This document shows positions 25,339-35,020 of a DNA stretch of 64,000 nucleotides, in pieces. How positions within the stretch are numbered: position 1 is the first letter of the stretch; each line of letters begins with the position of its first letter. Location: NCBI GenBank assembly GCA_946493765.1, contig CAMMAZ010000002.1:52139-116138 (forward strand), given 5' to 3'. The DNA comes from an uncultured Clostridia bacterium. Lineage in GTDB: Bacteria > Bacillota > Clostridia > Oscillospirales > Acutalibacteraceae. The position numbers and the translations under genes are program-made. Under the pieces are notes generated by a model. It saw only the letters and a program-made list of their open reading frames with translations. It ran no database searches and was not told the origin of the DNA.

Positions 25339-26529
25339 TCATTTCTTACCCTTGCTGCCGAATGCACCGCCTTGGGAGAGAATATTGGTATCGAAAGAGA
25401 AGGTGAGGTTTTCTTTTGTGCGGCTGCGTTTGAAGCCGAGGTCGATGAGCTTTGTCAGCAGTTCTTTGTAGGGCACGCCTTTGGGTTCCCAGAGATAAAA
25501 GGAAAGCGAGCCGGGAATGGTGTTGATCTCATTGACATAGACCTGTTCGTTTTTCGCGTCGAAAATAAAGTCGATGCGCACAACGCCGTTTGCACCGATC
25601 GCTTGAAAGGTGCTTTTGGCATAGGTCTCGATCTGCTGACGAAGCTGCGGCGGAATATCGGCGGGAATTTTGCGTTTCAAAGAAGCCATGCCGCTGGATT
25701 TTCCGCCGGTTTTGCCGCCTTTGTCACCGTTTTTGTATTTATCGTCGTAGGACAGAATGTCGCCGGTCATAATCGGTTCTTCGATCACCGATGTGTCGCA
25801 GGCGTCCATGTCGCCGACGACCGAACAGTTGAATTCCCGCAGATCGGTGATCGCGGGTTCGACCAGAATTTTTTCCGCATAGTGCATCGCTTCACGGATG
25901 GATTCGATCAGTTCCGCTTCATCTGCCGCTTTGGAGATACCCACACTCGATCCTAAATTCACCGGTTTGACGATCAGCGGAAATTGCAGTTTTTCTTTTA
26001 TCGTGTTTAAAACGACCTGTTTTTCCAATGTGAAGGTTTTTGCATGAAAGGTCACGCAGGGCAAAACGGGGATATCATGCTGCATGAGAATGTATTTAAA
26101 CGCGGCTTTATCCATTCCTACCGAGGCCGAAAGCGTGTCGCAGCCGACATAAGGAATGCCGAGCAGCTCAAACCAGCCGGCAATTGCGCCGTCCTCACAG
26201 TTTGTGCCGTGCACGATCGGAAACGCGATGTCGATAAAAGACAGTGTTTTTTTAAACAGGCCCTTTTTCAGCTCGATCAGGCAAAAGGATTCTCCCTGTT
26301 TGATCATGGTGACGGGAATGCTGTTTTTTAAAAGCGCCGGAATATCCTTGAACAGATTGATATCCAGCATTGCCGGGTTGTAATACATCTCGCCTTGTTT
26401 TGTTATGTAAACCGGCAGGATGTTATATTTTTCGGTGTCCATGCTGTTCATCGCCTGAACAGCGGAGATGACGGCGACCTCGTGTTCCACCGAACGGCCG
26501 CCAAAAAATACGCCGACGTTGATTTTCAT
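25339..26529 (-). CDS. ddl: D-alanine--D-alanine ligase
   Basis: 396 residues of the ATP-grasp fold. It joins two D-Ala for the peptidoglycan precursor. Motifs: GVFFGGRSVEHEVAVISA at the N-terminus, PLIVKPVNLGSSVGISKA in the ATP site and YVNEINTIPGSLSFYLWE for magnesium. An insert of about 20 residues after ILSYDDKY (Gly/Lys/Ser-rich, ending SSGMASLKRKIPA) makes it longer than E. coli Ddl. It is 22 bases after the MurF-like ligase, which attaches the D-Ala-D-Ala product. Specificity for D-lactate or D-Ser is not indicated but cannot be excluded by eye. Confidence 0.93.
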   Translation of the reverse strand: MKINVGVFFGGRSVEHEVAVISAVQAMNSMDTEKYNILPVYITKQGEMYYNPAMLDINLFKDIPALLKNSIPVTMIKQGESFCLIELKKGLFKKTLSFIDIAFPIVHGTNCEDGAIAGWFELLGIPYVGCDTLSASVGMDKAAFKYILMQHDIPVLPCVTFHAKTFTLEKQVVLNTIKEKLQFPLIVKPVNLGSSVGISKAADEAELIESIREAMHYAEKILVEPAITDLREFNCSVVGDMDACDTSVIEEPIMTGDILSYDDKYKNGDKGGKTGGKSSGMASLKRKIPADIPPQLRQQIETYAKSTFQAIGANGVVRIDFIFDAKNEQVYVNEINTIPGSLSFYLWEPKGVPYKELLTKLIDLGFKRSRTKENLTFSFDTNILSQGGAFGSKGKK

Positions 26530-26551
26530 GCTGCTCTACCTTTCTTTGTGA

Positions 26552-28120
26552 TTATTTTGCATAGTTATCCGGCAGGTCGTTTTCAAACAAAACGACCGTT
26601 TCTTTGTTACATAGCGTTCTTAACATCTGCGCTGCGTCGTTAAAGGTTTTGACAATGTGCAGATTCTGCGGCGGAAAGCCGGATTTCAAGGCGCCGCGTT
26701 CCAGCGGTTTTGCACGTTCGATGCCGACAAAAATCAGGATATCGGCATTTTGTGCGGCTTCGGCGCCCAGTGCTTCGTTGCATTCGATTTCCTTTTCACC
26801 CAATTCAACAAGACCGGGTGTGACGGCAATGCGGGTCATGGGATAAAAGGAACCGAGCACCCGCATGGCTTCCAGCGAACCGCTGGGATTGGCGTTATAT
26901 GCATCGTCGATGAGCAGCGCGCCGCCAAAAAACGGTTTTAATTGCAGGCGGTGTTCATAGGGTTCGAGCTGCTCGACAGCATAGTGGATATTATCCGGCG
27001 TGATCCCAAAGTCCAGTGCAATGAGGACGGCGGCCAGGATATTCAGCACATTATGTGCGCCGAGCAGTCTGGTCGAAACGGGAATGGTTTCATCCTTTGT
27101 CACGATTGCAAAGGACAGGCCGGATCTGCTGCTTTGGATGTTTTTCGCATAAGCGTCACAGGTCGGGTCGGATGTGGAATAGCTTTTATAGCGGTAATGG
27201 GATTGCAAGGCTTTTTGTTTAATATATGGATTATCAAAGTTAAAATACATGCAGCCGCCTTTTTCATTGACTGCATCCGCCAGTTCAAATTTGGTGCGGA
27301 TGATATTGTCCAGCGTGCCGAAGGTGTTCAGATGCTGCGGACCGATGGAGGTTAAAATACCGTTTATCGGATGGACGATGTCGCAGATTTCTTTGATGTC
27401 GCCGGTTTTCTTTGCACCCATTTCCGCAACGAAAATCTGGGTGCCGGGTTTTAGATGTTCCCGCACGGTGCGCACGATCCCCATCGGGGTATTGAAGCTG
27501 CCGGGGGTGACAAGCGTGTTGTATTGCTCCGATAGGATGCGGCCGAGAATATATTTGGTGCTGGTTTTGCCATAGCTGCCGGTCAGGCCGATGATCTGCA
27601 TATCCGGGCAGCTTTGCAGGATTTTTTTAGCGTCGCGGATATAATATTGCCGGACGGCGTATTCCGCCGGGGCGTTAATGAGATTGAGCAGCATGGCGGT
27701 CAGCGGTGAAAAACATAAAACCGCCGCGCAAAGCGGGACGAACAGATGGGGCAACAAAGCGGTCAGTCCGATGAGCAGGCAAAGCACAAAAAGGGTCGCG
27801 TACATGCGTTTGACCCGGCCGGTAAAGACGATTTTTTTCTTGGCGTGTTTTGTTTTATAAACTGCGCGGGCGACCCGCACCGGGCAGGTGAGAACCGTTA
27901 CCAGCATGGCTACAAAAGGAGAGATAAAACAAAAAAGCACCGCCGCGGCCGCAAAAACAAACGACCACAGGGCAGAACCCTTTTTCGCACCTTTTAAATA
28001 ATCGATGAATCTTTTGTTATAGTAGGAATTCAGCTGCAGCATGTGCAGCTGCGGGGTGATGGTGAAAAAAAGTGAGAGCAGCATGACGCCGCCGGTAATA
28101 GATAAAAAAATGGAATCCAT
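26552..28120 (-). CDS. MurF-like Mur ligase with N-terminal membrane domain
   Basis: 522 residues. The first 150 hold about five hydrophobic segments. Then comes a Mur ligase: P-loop GLTGSYGKTSTK (about 178-189), TPGSFNTPMGIVRTVREHL, VAEMGAKKTGDI, EPYEHRLQLKP and DDAYNANPSGSLEAM. The AYNANP signature is that of MurF, which adds D-Ala-D-Ala to the UDP-MurNAc peptide. Normal MurF lacks the membrane part. The gene lies next to ddl, which supports a MurF reaction at the membrane; it may be the only MurF or a second paralogue. Confidence 0.85.
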   Translation of the reverse strand: MDSIFLSITGGVMLLSLFFTITPQLHMLQLNSYYNKRFIDYLKGAKKGSALWSFVFAAAAVLFCFISPFVAMLVTVLTCPVRVARAVYKTKHAKKKIVFTGRVKRMYATLFVLCLLIGLTALLPHLFVPLCAAVLCFSPLTAMLLNLINAPAEYAVRQYYIRDAKKILQSCPDMQIIGLTGSYGKTSTKYILGRILSEQYNTLVTPGSFNTPMGIVRTVREHLKPGTQIFVAEMGAKKTGDIKEICDIVHPINGILTSIGPQHLNTFGTLDNIIRTKFELADAVNEKGGCMYFNFDNPYIKQKALQSHYRYKSYSTSDPTCDAYAKNIQSSRSGLSFAIVTKDETIPVSTRLLGAHNVLNILAAVLIALDFGITPDNIHYAVEQLEPYEHRLQLKPFFGGALLIDDAYNANPSGSLEAMRVLGSFYPMTRIAVTPGLVELGEKEIECNEALGAEAAQNADILIFVGIERAKPLERGALKSGFPPQNLHIVKTFNDAAQMLRTLCNKETVVLFENDLPDNYAK

Positions 28121-28163
28121 TGTGCGCTACTCCGTTTCTTTGCAAAAGATTTTGGGATCGGTT

Positions 28164-28937
28164 TTACAGGAAACTGTTCAAAATTGCGTCGATCTGGTCG
28201 GGAAATTCGACAAAGCACCAATGTGTTCCGCCCTGAATGACGCAAAGGCCGCTGCCCGCAATCTTTTCTTCCATGATTTTGCCGTGTGCGACCGGGGTTG
28301 CGGTGTCGTTTTCACCGAAAATCAAAAGGGTCGAGGCTTTGATTTTTTTTAAGTTATCCACATCATTGGTGCCGATCAACAGATCGCTGCCCAAAAGGTT
28401 GACAAGCGTTTGCCGCATGACGGGGACGGCGGCGTTATAATCCGCCGATCCATAATGCTGCCGCGCAGCGGCAAGCAGGTCCTCAGAATAGTTTTTGATC
28501 ACCGGCAGGGTCAAAACGCGTTTGATTGCTTTAAAAGAACGACCCCGCCATTTTTGCCGGAATGTGCGTGGACTGCGCAGCCCTGCGGCGCCAAACAAAA
28601 CGATTTTTTGAGGGGAGAGGGCGCCTTGCATGCACAGATTCAAAATCACCCGCGCACCGTTGGAATGCCCGATCAAAATGGGGTTTGCAAGACCGGCTTT
28701 TTGGATAAATTCCAGAACAAATGCGCAGTATTTCTCGATGGTGTAGGGAGCCTGCGGCAGATCCGTTTCACCACAGCCGGGAAAGTCCAGTGCGGTGCAG
28801 CGATAGCGGGAGGAGAGGTTGCGGATCATGCGGGAAAAAGCAACGGTGGAGGAGCCCCAGCCGTGCAGAAACAAAATGTCTTTGCCATTGCCGGTCGTTT
28901 CATAATAGACCTGCATGCCGTTGATCTCCAGTTGCAT
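28164..28937 (-). CDS. Alpha/beta hydrolase
   Basis: 257 residues of the alpha/beta hydrolase fold. The nucleophile elbow is GHSNGAR, the acid is in LLIFGENDTATPV, the His in QGGTHWCFVEFP; the oxyanion HGWGSS motif is near residue 25. The substrate is unknown. It sits between typA and the murF-like gene on the same strand, about 45 bases from each, and may be cotranscribed with the wall genes. Confidence 0.88.
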   Translation of the reverse strand: MQLEINGMQVYYETTGNGKDILFLHGWGSSTVAFSRMIRNLSSRYRCTALDFPGCGETDLPQAPYTIEKYCAFVLEFIQKAGLANPILIGHSNGARVILNLCMQGALSPQKIVLFGAAGLRSPRTFRQKWRGRSFKAIKRVLTLPVIKNYSEDLLAAARQHYGSADYNAAVPVMRQTLVNLLGSDLLIGTNDVDNLKKIKASTLLIFGENDTATPVAHGKIMEEKIAGSGLCVIQGGTHWCFVEFPDQIDAILNSFL

Positions 28938-28986
28938 AGGTTTAACCCCTCCTTTTTCTGCTGTCTGCTTTTATTTTATGCGCCTT

Positions 28987-30822
28987 TCAGCGCTTTTTAG
29001 ACATCGCTTTCAGGCGCTGTTCTTTGGACAAAATCGTTTTGCGCAGCCGGATGGATTCCGGCGTGACCTCTACCAATTCGTCGTCCTTGATAAATTCCAG
29101 TGATTTTTCAAGACTGAAGATGGAAGGCGGCGTGAGTTTGAGCGCTTCGTCGGAACCGGCGGCGCGCATGTTGGTGACCTGCTTTTTCTTGCAGACATTG
29201 CAGACAATATCCTCCGCCTTGGGTGATTCGCCGACGATCTGGCCTTCATAGACTTCAACGCCCGGACCGACAAACAGACGACCGCGGTCCTGTGTGTTGA
29301 ACAGACCGTAGCTTGTGGTTTCGCCTGTTTCATAAGCGACGATCGAACCGCTGGAACGCTGGCCGATGTCCCCTTTATATTCCTCGTAATCCGAGAAGAC
29401 GTGGTTCATAATACCGTTGCCGTTGGTGTCGCTTAAAAATTCCGAACGGTAGCTCATCAGCCCTCTGGCCGGAATCTTGAATTCCAAATGGGTAATGCCG
29501 GTTTCGCGGGTGCCCATATTTAAAAGCTCTGCTTTTCTCGAACCGAGCTTTTCCATGACCGCGCCGACATATTCTTCCGGCACCTCGATCATCAATAGCT
29601 CGATCGGTTCGAGCGTTTTGCCGTTTTCATCGGTTTTATAGATAACGCGCGGGCGGGAAACCTGAAATTCATAGCCTTCCCGGCGCATCGTTTCGATCAG
29701 AATGGACAGATGCAGCTCCCCGCGGCCGGAGACCTTAAAGGTGTCGGCGGAGTCGGTTTCCTCCACACGCATCGAAACATTGGTTTCCACCTCTTTGAAC
29801 AGACGGTCGCGCAGGTTCCGGGAAGTGACGAATTTACCCTCCCGGCCGGCAAACGGGGAATTGTTGACCATGAAGTTCATCGAGATGGTCGGCTCGTCGA
29901 TCTTGACAAACGGAAGCTTTTCGATACATTCGGGGTCGCAGGCGGTTTCGCCGATGTTGATCCCGTCGATCCCGGAAACGGCGATCAGTTCGCCGGCGGG
30001 CGCACAGTCGCTTTCCACACGCTTTAGACCCTCGAAGGTATAAAGCCGTGAAATTTTGACATTTTGTTCGGTGCCGTCGGCTTTGCACAGCACCATTTTG
30101 TCATTGACATGCACAATGCCGCGTTCTACCCGGCCGATGCCGATCCGGCCGACATAATCATCATAATCGATATTGGAAAAAAGAATCTGCGTTTTGCCCT
30201 GCGGATCGTTTTGCGGCGCAGGCACTTCGTTGACGATCATGTCCATCAACGGGCGCAGATCACCGCTGCGGGCGGTTGGGTCCGTGGAGGCATAGCCGTC
30301 CCGGCCGGAGGCATAGACCACCGGGAATTCCAACTGGTCGTCGTCCGCCCCGAGTTCGATAAACAAATCCAGCACTTCGTCGACCACTTCGTCCGGCCGT
30401 GCGCCGTCCCGGTCGATTTTGTTGAGCACGACGATCGGTTTTTTTCCGAGACCCAGCGCTTTTTTTAAGACAAAGCGGGTTTGCGGCATGCAGCCTTCAA
30501 AGGCGTCTACCAACAGCAAAACGCCGTCGACCATCAGCAAGATCCGTTCGACTTCACCGCCGAAATCTGCGTGACCGGGGGTGTCTACAATATTGATTTT
30601 ATAATCCCCATACCGCACGCTGGTGTTTTTGGCTAAAATCGTGATGCCGCGTTCGCGTTCCAGATCATTGGAGTCCATCACGCGTTCGGCTACCTGCTCG
30701 TTTTCCCGGAATGTGCCGGACTGTTTTAACATTTCGTCCACCAAAGTGGTCTTTCCGTGGTCAACGTGGGCGATAATGGCAATGTTACGCAGGTTTTTGG
30801 TTTCGATCATTTGTTTTTTCAT
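28987..30822 (-). CDS. typA: Translational GTPase TypA/BipA
   Basis: 611 residues, the normal length. GTPase motifs: [15 protein letters not shown] (G1), RERGITI (G2), [12 protein letters not shown] (G3), [10 protein letters not shown] (G4). The C-terminal half holds the EF-G-like domains and the BipA-specific end ([11 protein letters not shown]). It binds the ribosome and helps 50S assembly under stress or cold. It is the first gene of a minus-strand run that continues with the hydrolase 49 bases later. Confidence 0.96.
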   Translation of the reverse strand: MKKQMIETKNLRNIAIIAHVDHGKTTLVDEMLKQSGTFRENEQVAERVMDSNDLERERGITILAKNTSVRYGDYKINIVDTPGHADFGGEVERILLMVDGVLLLVDAFEGCMPQTRFVLKKALGLGKKPIVVLNKIDRDGARPDEVVDEVLDLFIELGADDDQLEFPVVYASGRDGYASTDPTARSGDLRPLMDMIVNEVPAPQNDPQGKTQILFSNIDYDDYVGRIGIGRVERGIVHVNDKMVLCKADGTEQNVKISRLYTFEGLKRVESDCAPAGELIAVSGIDGINIGETACDPECIEKLPFVKIDEPTISMNFMVNNSPFAGREGKFVTSRNLRDRLFKEVETNVSMRVEETDSADTFKVSGRGELHLSILIETMRREGYEFQVSRPRVIYKTDENGKTLEPIELLMIEVPEEYVGAVMEKLGSRKAELLNMGTRETGITHLEFKIPARGLMSYRSEFLSDTNGNGIMNHVFSDYEEYKGDIGQRSSGSIVAYETGETTSYGLFNTQDRGRLFVGPGVEVYEGQIVGESPKAEDIVCNVCKKKQVTNMRAAGSDEALKLTPPSIFSLEKSLEFIKDDELVEVTPESIRLRKTILSKEQRLKAMSKKR

Positions 30823-31198
30823 CCCTTTGATTTTTCTATCCGTTTACGCATAATTTTACATTTAACATTATATCAAAAAATGCGTCGATTACAAGTCAAT
30901 CCGGCCTGTTTTTTTCAAATTTGGCAATGCGTCCTGCATTCAGATTCTTTTTTGTGTGGATTTTGGTTAAAATATGCAAGTAGAAAAATAAGGTGCAGGA
31001 TATGCAAAACGCCAGAATATTATAGGATTTTTTGAATAAAAACAATTTTTTCTCGTTAATATTAGAAAATTTTAGAATATAAAATTATATAAATTGACAA
31101 AATATTTTCAATAAAGTCATTTATTGTTGACAAAAATGTGAATATCATTTACACTCAAAGTACCGAGCTCGGAAAATAAAGTAAAAAGGAGAGAAAGC
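30823..31198. other. Intergenic region between typA and the GH5 cellulase
   Basis: It holds the typA promoter (minus strand, extended -10 TGATATAAT at 30875-30867 with a weak TTGTAA 16 bases upstream) and the cellulase promoter (31127-31155). The middle part, about 30900-31090, is AT-rich and shows no ORF or strong hairpin that I can support. Confidence 0.6.
31127..31155 (+). promoter_or_regulatory. Promoter of the GH5 cellulase
   Basis: TTGACA (31127-31132), 17-base spacer, TACACT (31150-31155). A second TTGACA at 31094-31099 has no good -10 partner. Confidence 0.65.
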
Positions 31199-34100
31199 AT
31201 GAAAGCGAAAAGAAAAAAGTTATTTAGCGGGATCACGGCAATATTGATTTGTCTGGCGATGATCTGCACGGTATGGACAGGCTCTGTTGTTTCGTCGGCA
31301 GATGTGATTGGATCCAGCCAGGATGGCGCCAATGCGATTGTTTTTGCAAACTGGGATCCTTACAATACTGCGGTAGACTGGGCGAATCCCGACACGGTAG
31401 AGACAACTTATAACGCGGATGGCAGTTTAACGGCCAGTTTTACCGGCAATTCCGGACAGCCGCAGTGCATTCTGGGACTGACCTTCAATAATGAAATTGC
31501 AAGAGCAGCGCTGCAAAAAGCATTAGCGGGTTCTAAAAAGCTGACCTTTACCGTTACCTATCTTTCGGGGAAAAATGCAGCCGGCAGCGCGCTGCTGACA
31601 AACCAATTGAATGTTTTTTTAGGAAATTCGACAAAAACGGTGAGCTATAACAGTGCACAGTATGCAAACGTACATAGGGTCGTGCTGGATGTCAGCGAGC
31701 TGAATGCGCAGACCAGTTTTGCGGGAGAGGCTTTGCAGATACAGGCGCAAAACTATTCCGGACAGGGACTCAAGGACGTGAAAATAAAAATCTCGCCGAT
31801 TTATGTTTTGCCCGATTCCGGTGCTGTGCATGATTTTTCAAAAACAGCGGTTGAATTTGTCAAGGGATTTACCGCAGGATGGAATCTGGGAAACACTTTT
31901 GAGAATTTAGATGCGTCCAAGGTCGGTAATATTACGCCGACGGAAGCGGAAACCATGAAATGGAATCCGGTTACGACAAAAGCCATGATCGACACGGTGA
32001 AAGCACAAGGGTTCAATGTTGTTCGTATTCCCTGCACATGGATGATGTTCGTGTCGGAGCAAAACGGCGTTTATACTATCGACAACGCCTACTTGAACCG
32101 AGTGCAGGAGGTCGTCGACTACTGTTATGATAACGATATGTATGTGATTTTGAACATGCATCATGACGACAACGAATGGCTGGACATCACAAAAACCGGC
32201 GATGCATGGAATGCTGTGAAGAATGAATACGCGCAGCTGTGGACGCAAATCGCCAACCGGTTCAAAACTTACGATGCGCGGTTGATTTTGGAGGGCGCCA
32301 ATGAAATCATTGCACGGTCGCCGTCCGGCGATGACTGGTGGGGAAATGACAACAGCTATTTTACCCGGTTAAATGAACTGCATGCACTGTTTGTCAACAC
32401 GGTCAGAGGGACCGGCGGCAACAATGCACAGCGTTATCTGATGATACCAACCTATGGCGCGCAGTTTTATTCTCACCAGATGTCCAAGCTGGTGATTCCG
32501 AACAACGACAGCCGCGTGATTGTGGATGTGCACTGGTATACCTCCGGGACGGATGTTGAAGTGCTGGAAAACACTTTTTCTTTGTTTGATTCGTATTTTA
32601 TTGATAAAAATATCGCGATGGTCTTAGGCGAATGCGGCCTTTTAAACAGTGAATCCAATGAAAAGAAAGCCGAGTGGGGCGATGCGTTCATCGGGCTTGC
32701 CACACAGCATGGCATCAAATGCTTGTTATGGGATGACGGCGGCAATTATAAAATTTTGAATCGCAGCGCCTGCACATGGGCTTGTGATACCTATGTCAAC
32801 GCGGTGGTCAGCAACGCATTTTGCGGCAACGCGTTTGCGGTGTCTGCTTTGCCTGCGCAACAATATACAGGCAGCGCGCTGACGCCGGCGGTGTCGGTTG
32901 CAGGATGCACGGAAAATGTTGATTATACCGTTACCTATGTCAACAATGTCAACATCGGGCGCGCGGTCGTTTATGTTTCGGGTATCGGCGATTATGCGGG
33001 ATATGCCAACACCTTATATTTCTACATCACGCCGGACGGCGTTGCGCCGACAACGACAACGGCGCCGGTGGATCACAGCACTGTGTTGGAATGGAAATCC
33101 GGGTTGAATGCCAATTGGGGCGGTTCGCCGACTTACAGCGACGGCATGCTCAGCGTCAACTGGGGAACGGCCGCTTCGCAGCAGCATCAATATGCTTCCA
33201 AGTTTGTGGTGGCAACGGCAAACGATGCGCTCGCTTTTGCAAAACAAGGGTCGGGGATCATTGAATGTACGGTAACGCTTGTTTCCGCAGTGCACCCAAC
33301 CTCCAACGAGGATGCGACGGTGCAGATCAAGTTTGCGCAGAACCCGCTGGGCGATGCGTCGACCGATTCCGGCAGCAACTGGATGAGCGTCGGTACTTCA
33401 AAGGTCTTCTACTGGGATGTGTCAAATCTGCCGGATAATGCGTTTGACAGCAATTCCATTATTCAGGTTTCGGTGATGAATTATGCCACAGGTGTGGGGG
33501 TCAAGAATGTTGCCATTACGGTCAGTCCGCTGAAGGTCAGGGAAAGCGGCGCGCTGCCGGATCCCACAAGTACCAGCAGCACAACGACTACGACAACCAC
33601 CACTACAACGACAACTACGACTACAACGACAACTACGACTACCCCGCCGGTCGAACCGTCGGAGAATCTTCTGATCGCGGATTTTGAAGATGGGACAGCG
33701 GGGAATGTTGCCGCGGGACATTATGTGAACGCGCAGGTCGTTTCCAACGCCGGCGCCGGTGGGTCCAAGGCTTTAAAGCTTAGTTTTAAGTCTTTGGGAT
33801 ATGTGCCCAATGAAGATACCTTCACCGTTGCATTAAGCGCCGGGCAGGCAGCAAACACCACAGGTATGCGCATTTGGCTGAAAGGGACGGATGCAGATTT
33901 TATTCGGCGGCAGCTGAAAGTGTATACCAACCATGTCGATGCATCCAAGACGGAAGAATACAGAACCAATAATATTTCTGTTTCCGAATCGGGAGATTAT
34001 GTGACGGTTTATTGGGGAGATCAGGCGGCATATAACTGGTATCATAACGGCGCGTCTGCCTGGAATTATTCATTCCCGACGGTCGAGCAGTGCCAATCCG

Positions 34101-34204
34101 GTCTTTTCAAAATCGGCATTAATTTTGCAGTTACGGCCAATACCGGTGCGCAGGAAATTTATATCGACAATATTGAGCTGCTGCAGGATGCATCCAATGC
34201 ATAA
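31199..34204 (+). CDS. Secreted GH5 cellulase, multidomain
   Basis: 1001 residues. Signal peptide (LFSGITAILICLAMICTVWT to VVSSADV); a beta-rich CBM-like module at about 35-200; the GH5 catalytic domain at about 215-540 with GWNLGNTFE, NVVRIPCTW, NMHHDDNEW, acid/base Glu369 in LEGANEI, DVHWYT and nucleophile Glu478 in LGECG; an Ig-like module (YTGSALTPAVSVAGC) at about 560-620; a second CBM-like module at about 640-785; a Thr-only linker at about 793-816; a third CBM-like module to the end. It should cut beta-1,4-glucans outside the cell. No dockerin or sortase signal is present, so it is a free enzyme. AAGGAG precedes the ATG. Confidence 0.9.
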   Translation: MKAKRKKLFSGITAILICLAMICTVWTGSVVSSADVIGSSQDGANAIVFANWDPYNTAVDWANPDTVETTYNADGSLTASFTGNSGQPQCILGLTFNNEIARAALQKALAGSKKLTFTVTYLSGKNAAGSALLTNQLNVFLGNSTKTVSYNSAQYANVHRVVLDVSELNAQTSFAGEALQIQAQNYSGQGLKDVKIKISPIYVLPDSGAVHDFSKTAVEFVKGFTAGWNLGNTFENLDASKVGNITPTEAETMKWNPVTTKAMIDTVKAQGFNVVRIPCTWMMFVSEQNGVYTIDNAYLNRVQEVVDYCYDNDMYVILNMHHDDNEWLDITKTGDAWNAVKNEYAQLWTQIANRFKTYDARLILEGANEIIARSPSGDDWWGNDNSYFTRLNELHALFVNTVRGTGGNNAQRYLMIPTYGAQFYSHQMSKLVIPNNDSRVIVDVHWYTSGTDVEVLENTFSLFDSYFIDKNIAMVLGECGLLNSESNEKKAEWGDAFIGLATQHGIKCLLWDDGGNYKILNRSACTWACDTYVNAVVSNAFCGNAFAVSALPAQQYTGSALTPAVSVAGCTENVDYTVTYVNNVNIGRAVVYVSGIGDYAGYANTLYFYITPDGVAPTTTTAPVDHSTVLEWKSGLNANWGGSPTYSDGMLSVNWGTAASQQHQYASKFVVATANDALAFAKQGSGIIECTVTLVSAVHPTSNEDATVQIKFAQNPLGDASTDSGSNWMSVGTSKVFYWDVSNLPDNAFDSNSIIQVSVMNYATGVGVKNVAITVSPLKVRESGALPDPTSTSSTTTTTTTTTTTTTTTTTTTTTPPVEPSENLLIADFEDGTAGNVAAGHYVNAQVVSNAGAGGSKALKLSFKSLGYVPNEDTFTVALSAGQAANTTGMRIWLKGTDADFIRRQLKVYTNHVDASKTEEYRTNNISVSESGDYVTVYWGDQAAYNWYHNGASAWNYSFPTVEQCQSGLFKIGINFAVTANTGAQEIYIDNIELLQDASNA
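33576..33648 (+). repeat. Threonine-codon (ACN) repeat in the cellulase linker
   Basis: A run of more than 20 Thr codons in mixed ACA/ACC/ACG/ACT usage encodes the linker before the last module. Such linkers are flexible and often O-glycosylated. The run is prone to length change. Confidence 0.85.
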
Positions 34205-34227
34205 ATCAGCAAAAGACAGAGCGTGAA

Positions 34228-34268
34228 GAAAAATGCCGTGCGACAAAACCTGCCGCACGGCATTTTTG
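34228..34268 (+). terminator. Terminator after the cellulase
   Basis: AAATGCCGTGCG / CGCACGGCATTTTT around an 11-base loop, with a T tract. Confidence 0.88.
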
Positions 34269-34289
34269 CATCTATTTTGCAAAAATCGA

Positions 34290-34318
34290 TTGATATTGCA
34301 ATGGGTTTATGGTATGAT
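34290..34318 (+). promoter_or_regulatory. Promoter of the PAP2-like gene
   Basis: TTGATA (34290-34295), 17-base spacer, TATGAT (34313-34318). Confidence 0.7.
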
Positions 34319-34342
34319 AACAAAAACAAAAGGAGCGAGGGC

Positions 34343-35005
34343 ATGCGGTTTCAACTGAATAAGATCCTGCCGCGATTTGCAATTTTTCCACTGATTTTGA
34401 CGGTTGTCATTAATATGATAGTGTATTCGGGATCGCGCATTCTGATGCGTGACGCACACCATTATGATATAACCTCTTCCATTGATGAAATGATTCCACT
34501 GGTGCCGGCGTGGACGGTGGTTTATCTTATCTGCTTTGCGTTTTGGGTGATCAATTATCTGCTTGCCTGCCGGGAGAGTCGGGAACAATGTTACCGCTTT
34601 TTGTCGGCGGAGGCGATCGCAAAACTCATCTGTGGATTGTGTTTCATTTTATTTCCAACCACCAATGTGCGGCCGGATACGGTCGATGGTGTGTTTGGTC
34701 CGCTGTTGGAGTTGGTTTATCTGCTTGATGCGCCGGACAACCTGTTTCCATCAATCCACTGTTTGGTTAGTTGGTTTTGCTTTAGAGGTTTAAAAGGGTG
34801 TAAGACGATTCCAAAATGGTATTACTGGTTTTCATTTGTTTTTGCGCTGTTAATTTTTGCTTCCACTTTATTTACCAAACAACATGTGATCGTGGATGTG
34901 ATCGGCGGTGTGGTTGTCGCCGAAATCGGAATTTGGCTGTCCAGACATCTGCGGGCAGACAGGATTTATTGGAAGATCAATTTTCTGGATCGAAAAAAAG
35001 TTTGA
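34343..35005 (+). CDS. PAP2 superfamily membrane protein
   Basis: 220 residues with about six membrane helices. Two phosphatase motifs are seen: FPSIHCLVSWFC (the P-S-x-H motif) and STLFTKQHVIVDVIGG (SxxxKQHxxxD). The first motif (KxxxxxxRP) is represented only weakly by TNVRPDTVD. The family removes phosphate from lipids or transfers phospho-alcohols, and the closest look is the inositol-phosphotransferase/Aur1-like group. ATG 34343 follows AAAAGGAG; codons upstream lie in the terminator and promoter. Confidence 0.82.
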   Translation: MRFQLNKILPRFAIFPLILTVVINMIVYSGSRILMRDAHHYDITSSIDEMIPLVPAWTVVYLICFAFWVINYLLACRESREQCYRFLSAEAIAKLICGLCFILFPTTNVRPDTVDGVFGPLLELVYLLDAPDNLFPSIHCLVSWFCFRGLKGCKTIPKWYYWFSFVFALLIFASTLFTKQHVIVDVIGGVVVAEIGIWLSRHLRADRIYWKINFLDRKKV

Positions 35006-35020
35006 TCGGAGGGGTTTGAT

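Noticed and set aside
31179..31190. Palindrome CCGAGCTCGG region near the cellulase promoter (about 31164-31173)
   Set aside because: Ten bases only, no regulator known for it here; too little for an operator claim.
33576..33648. Repeat run considered as a CRISPR or minisatellite
   Set aside because: It is a run of Thr codons in frame within the cellulase linker; no spacer structure. No CRISPR array was seen anywhere in the window.
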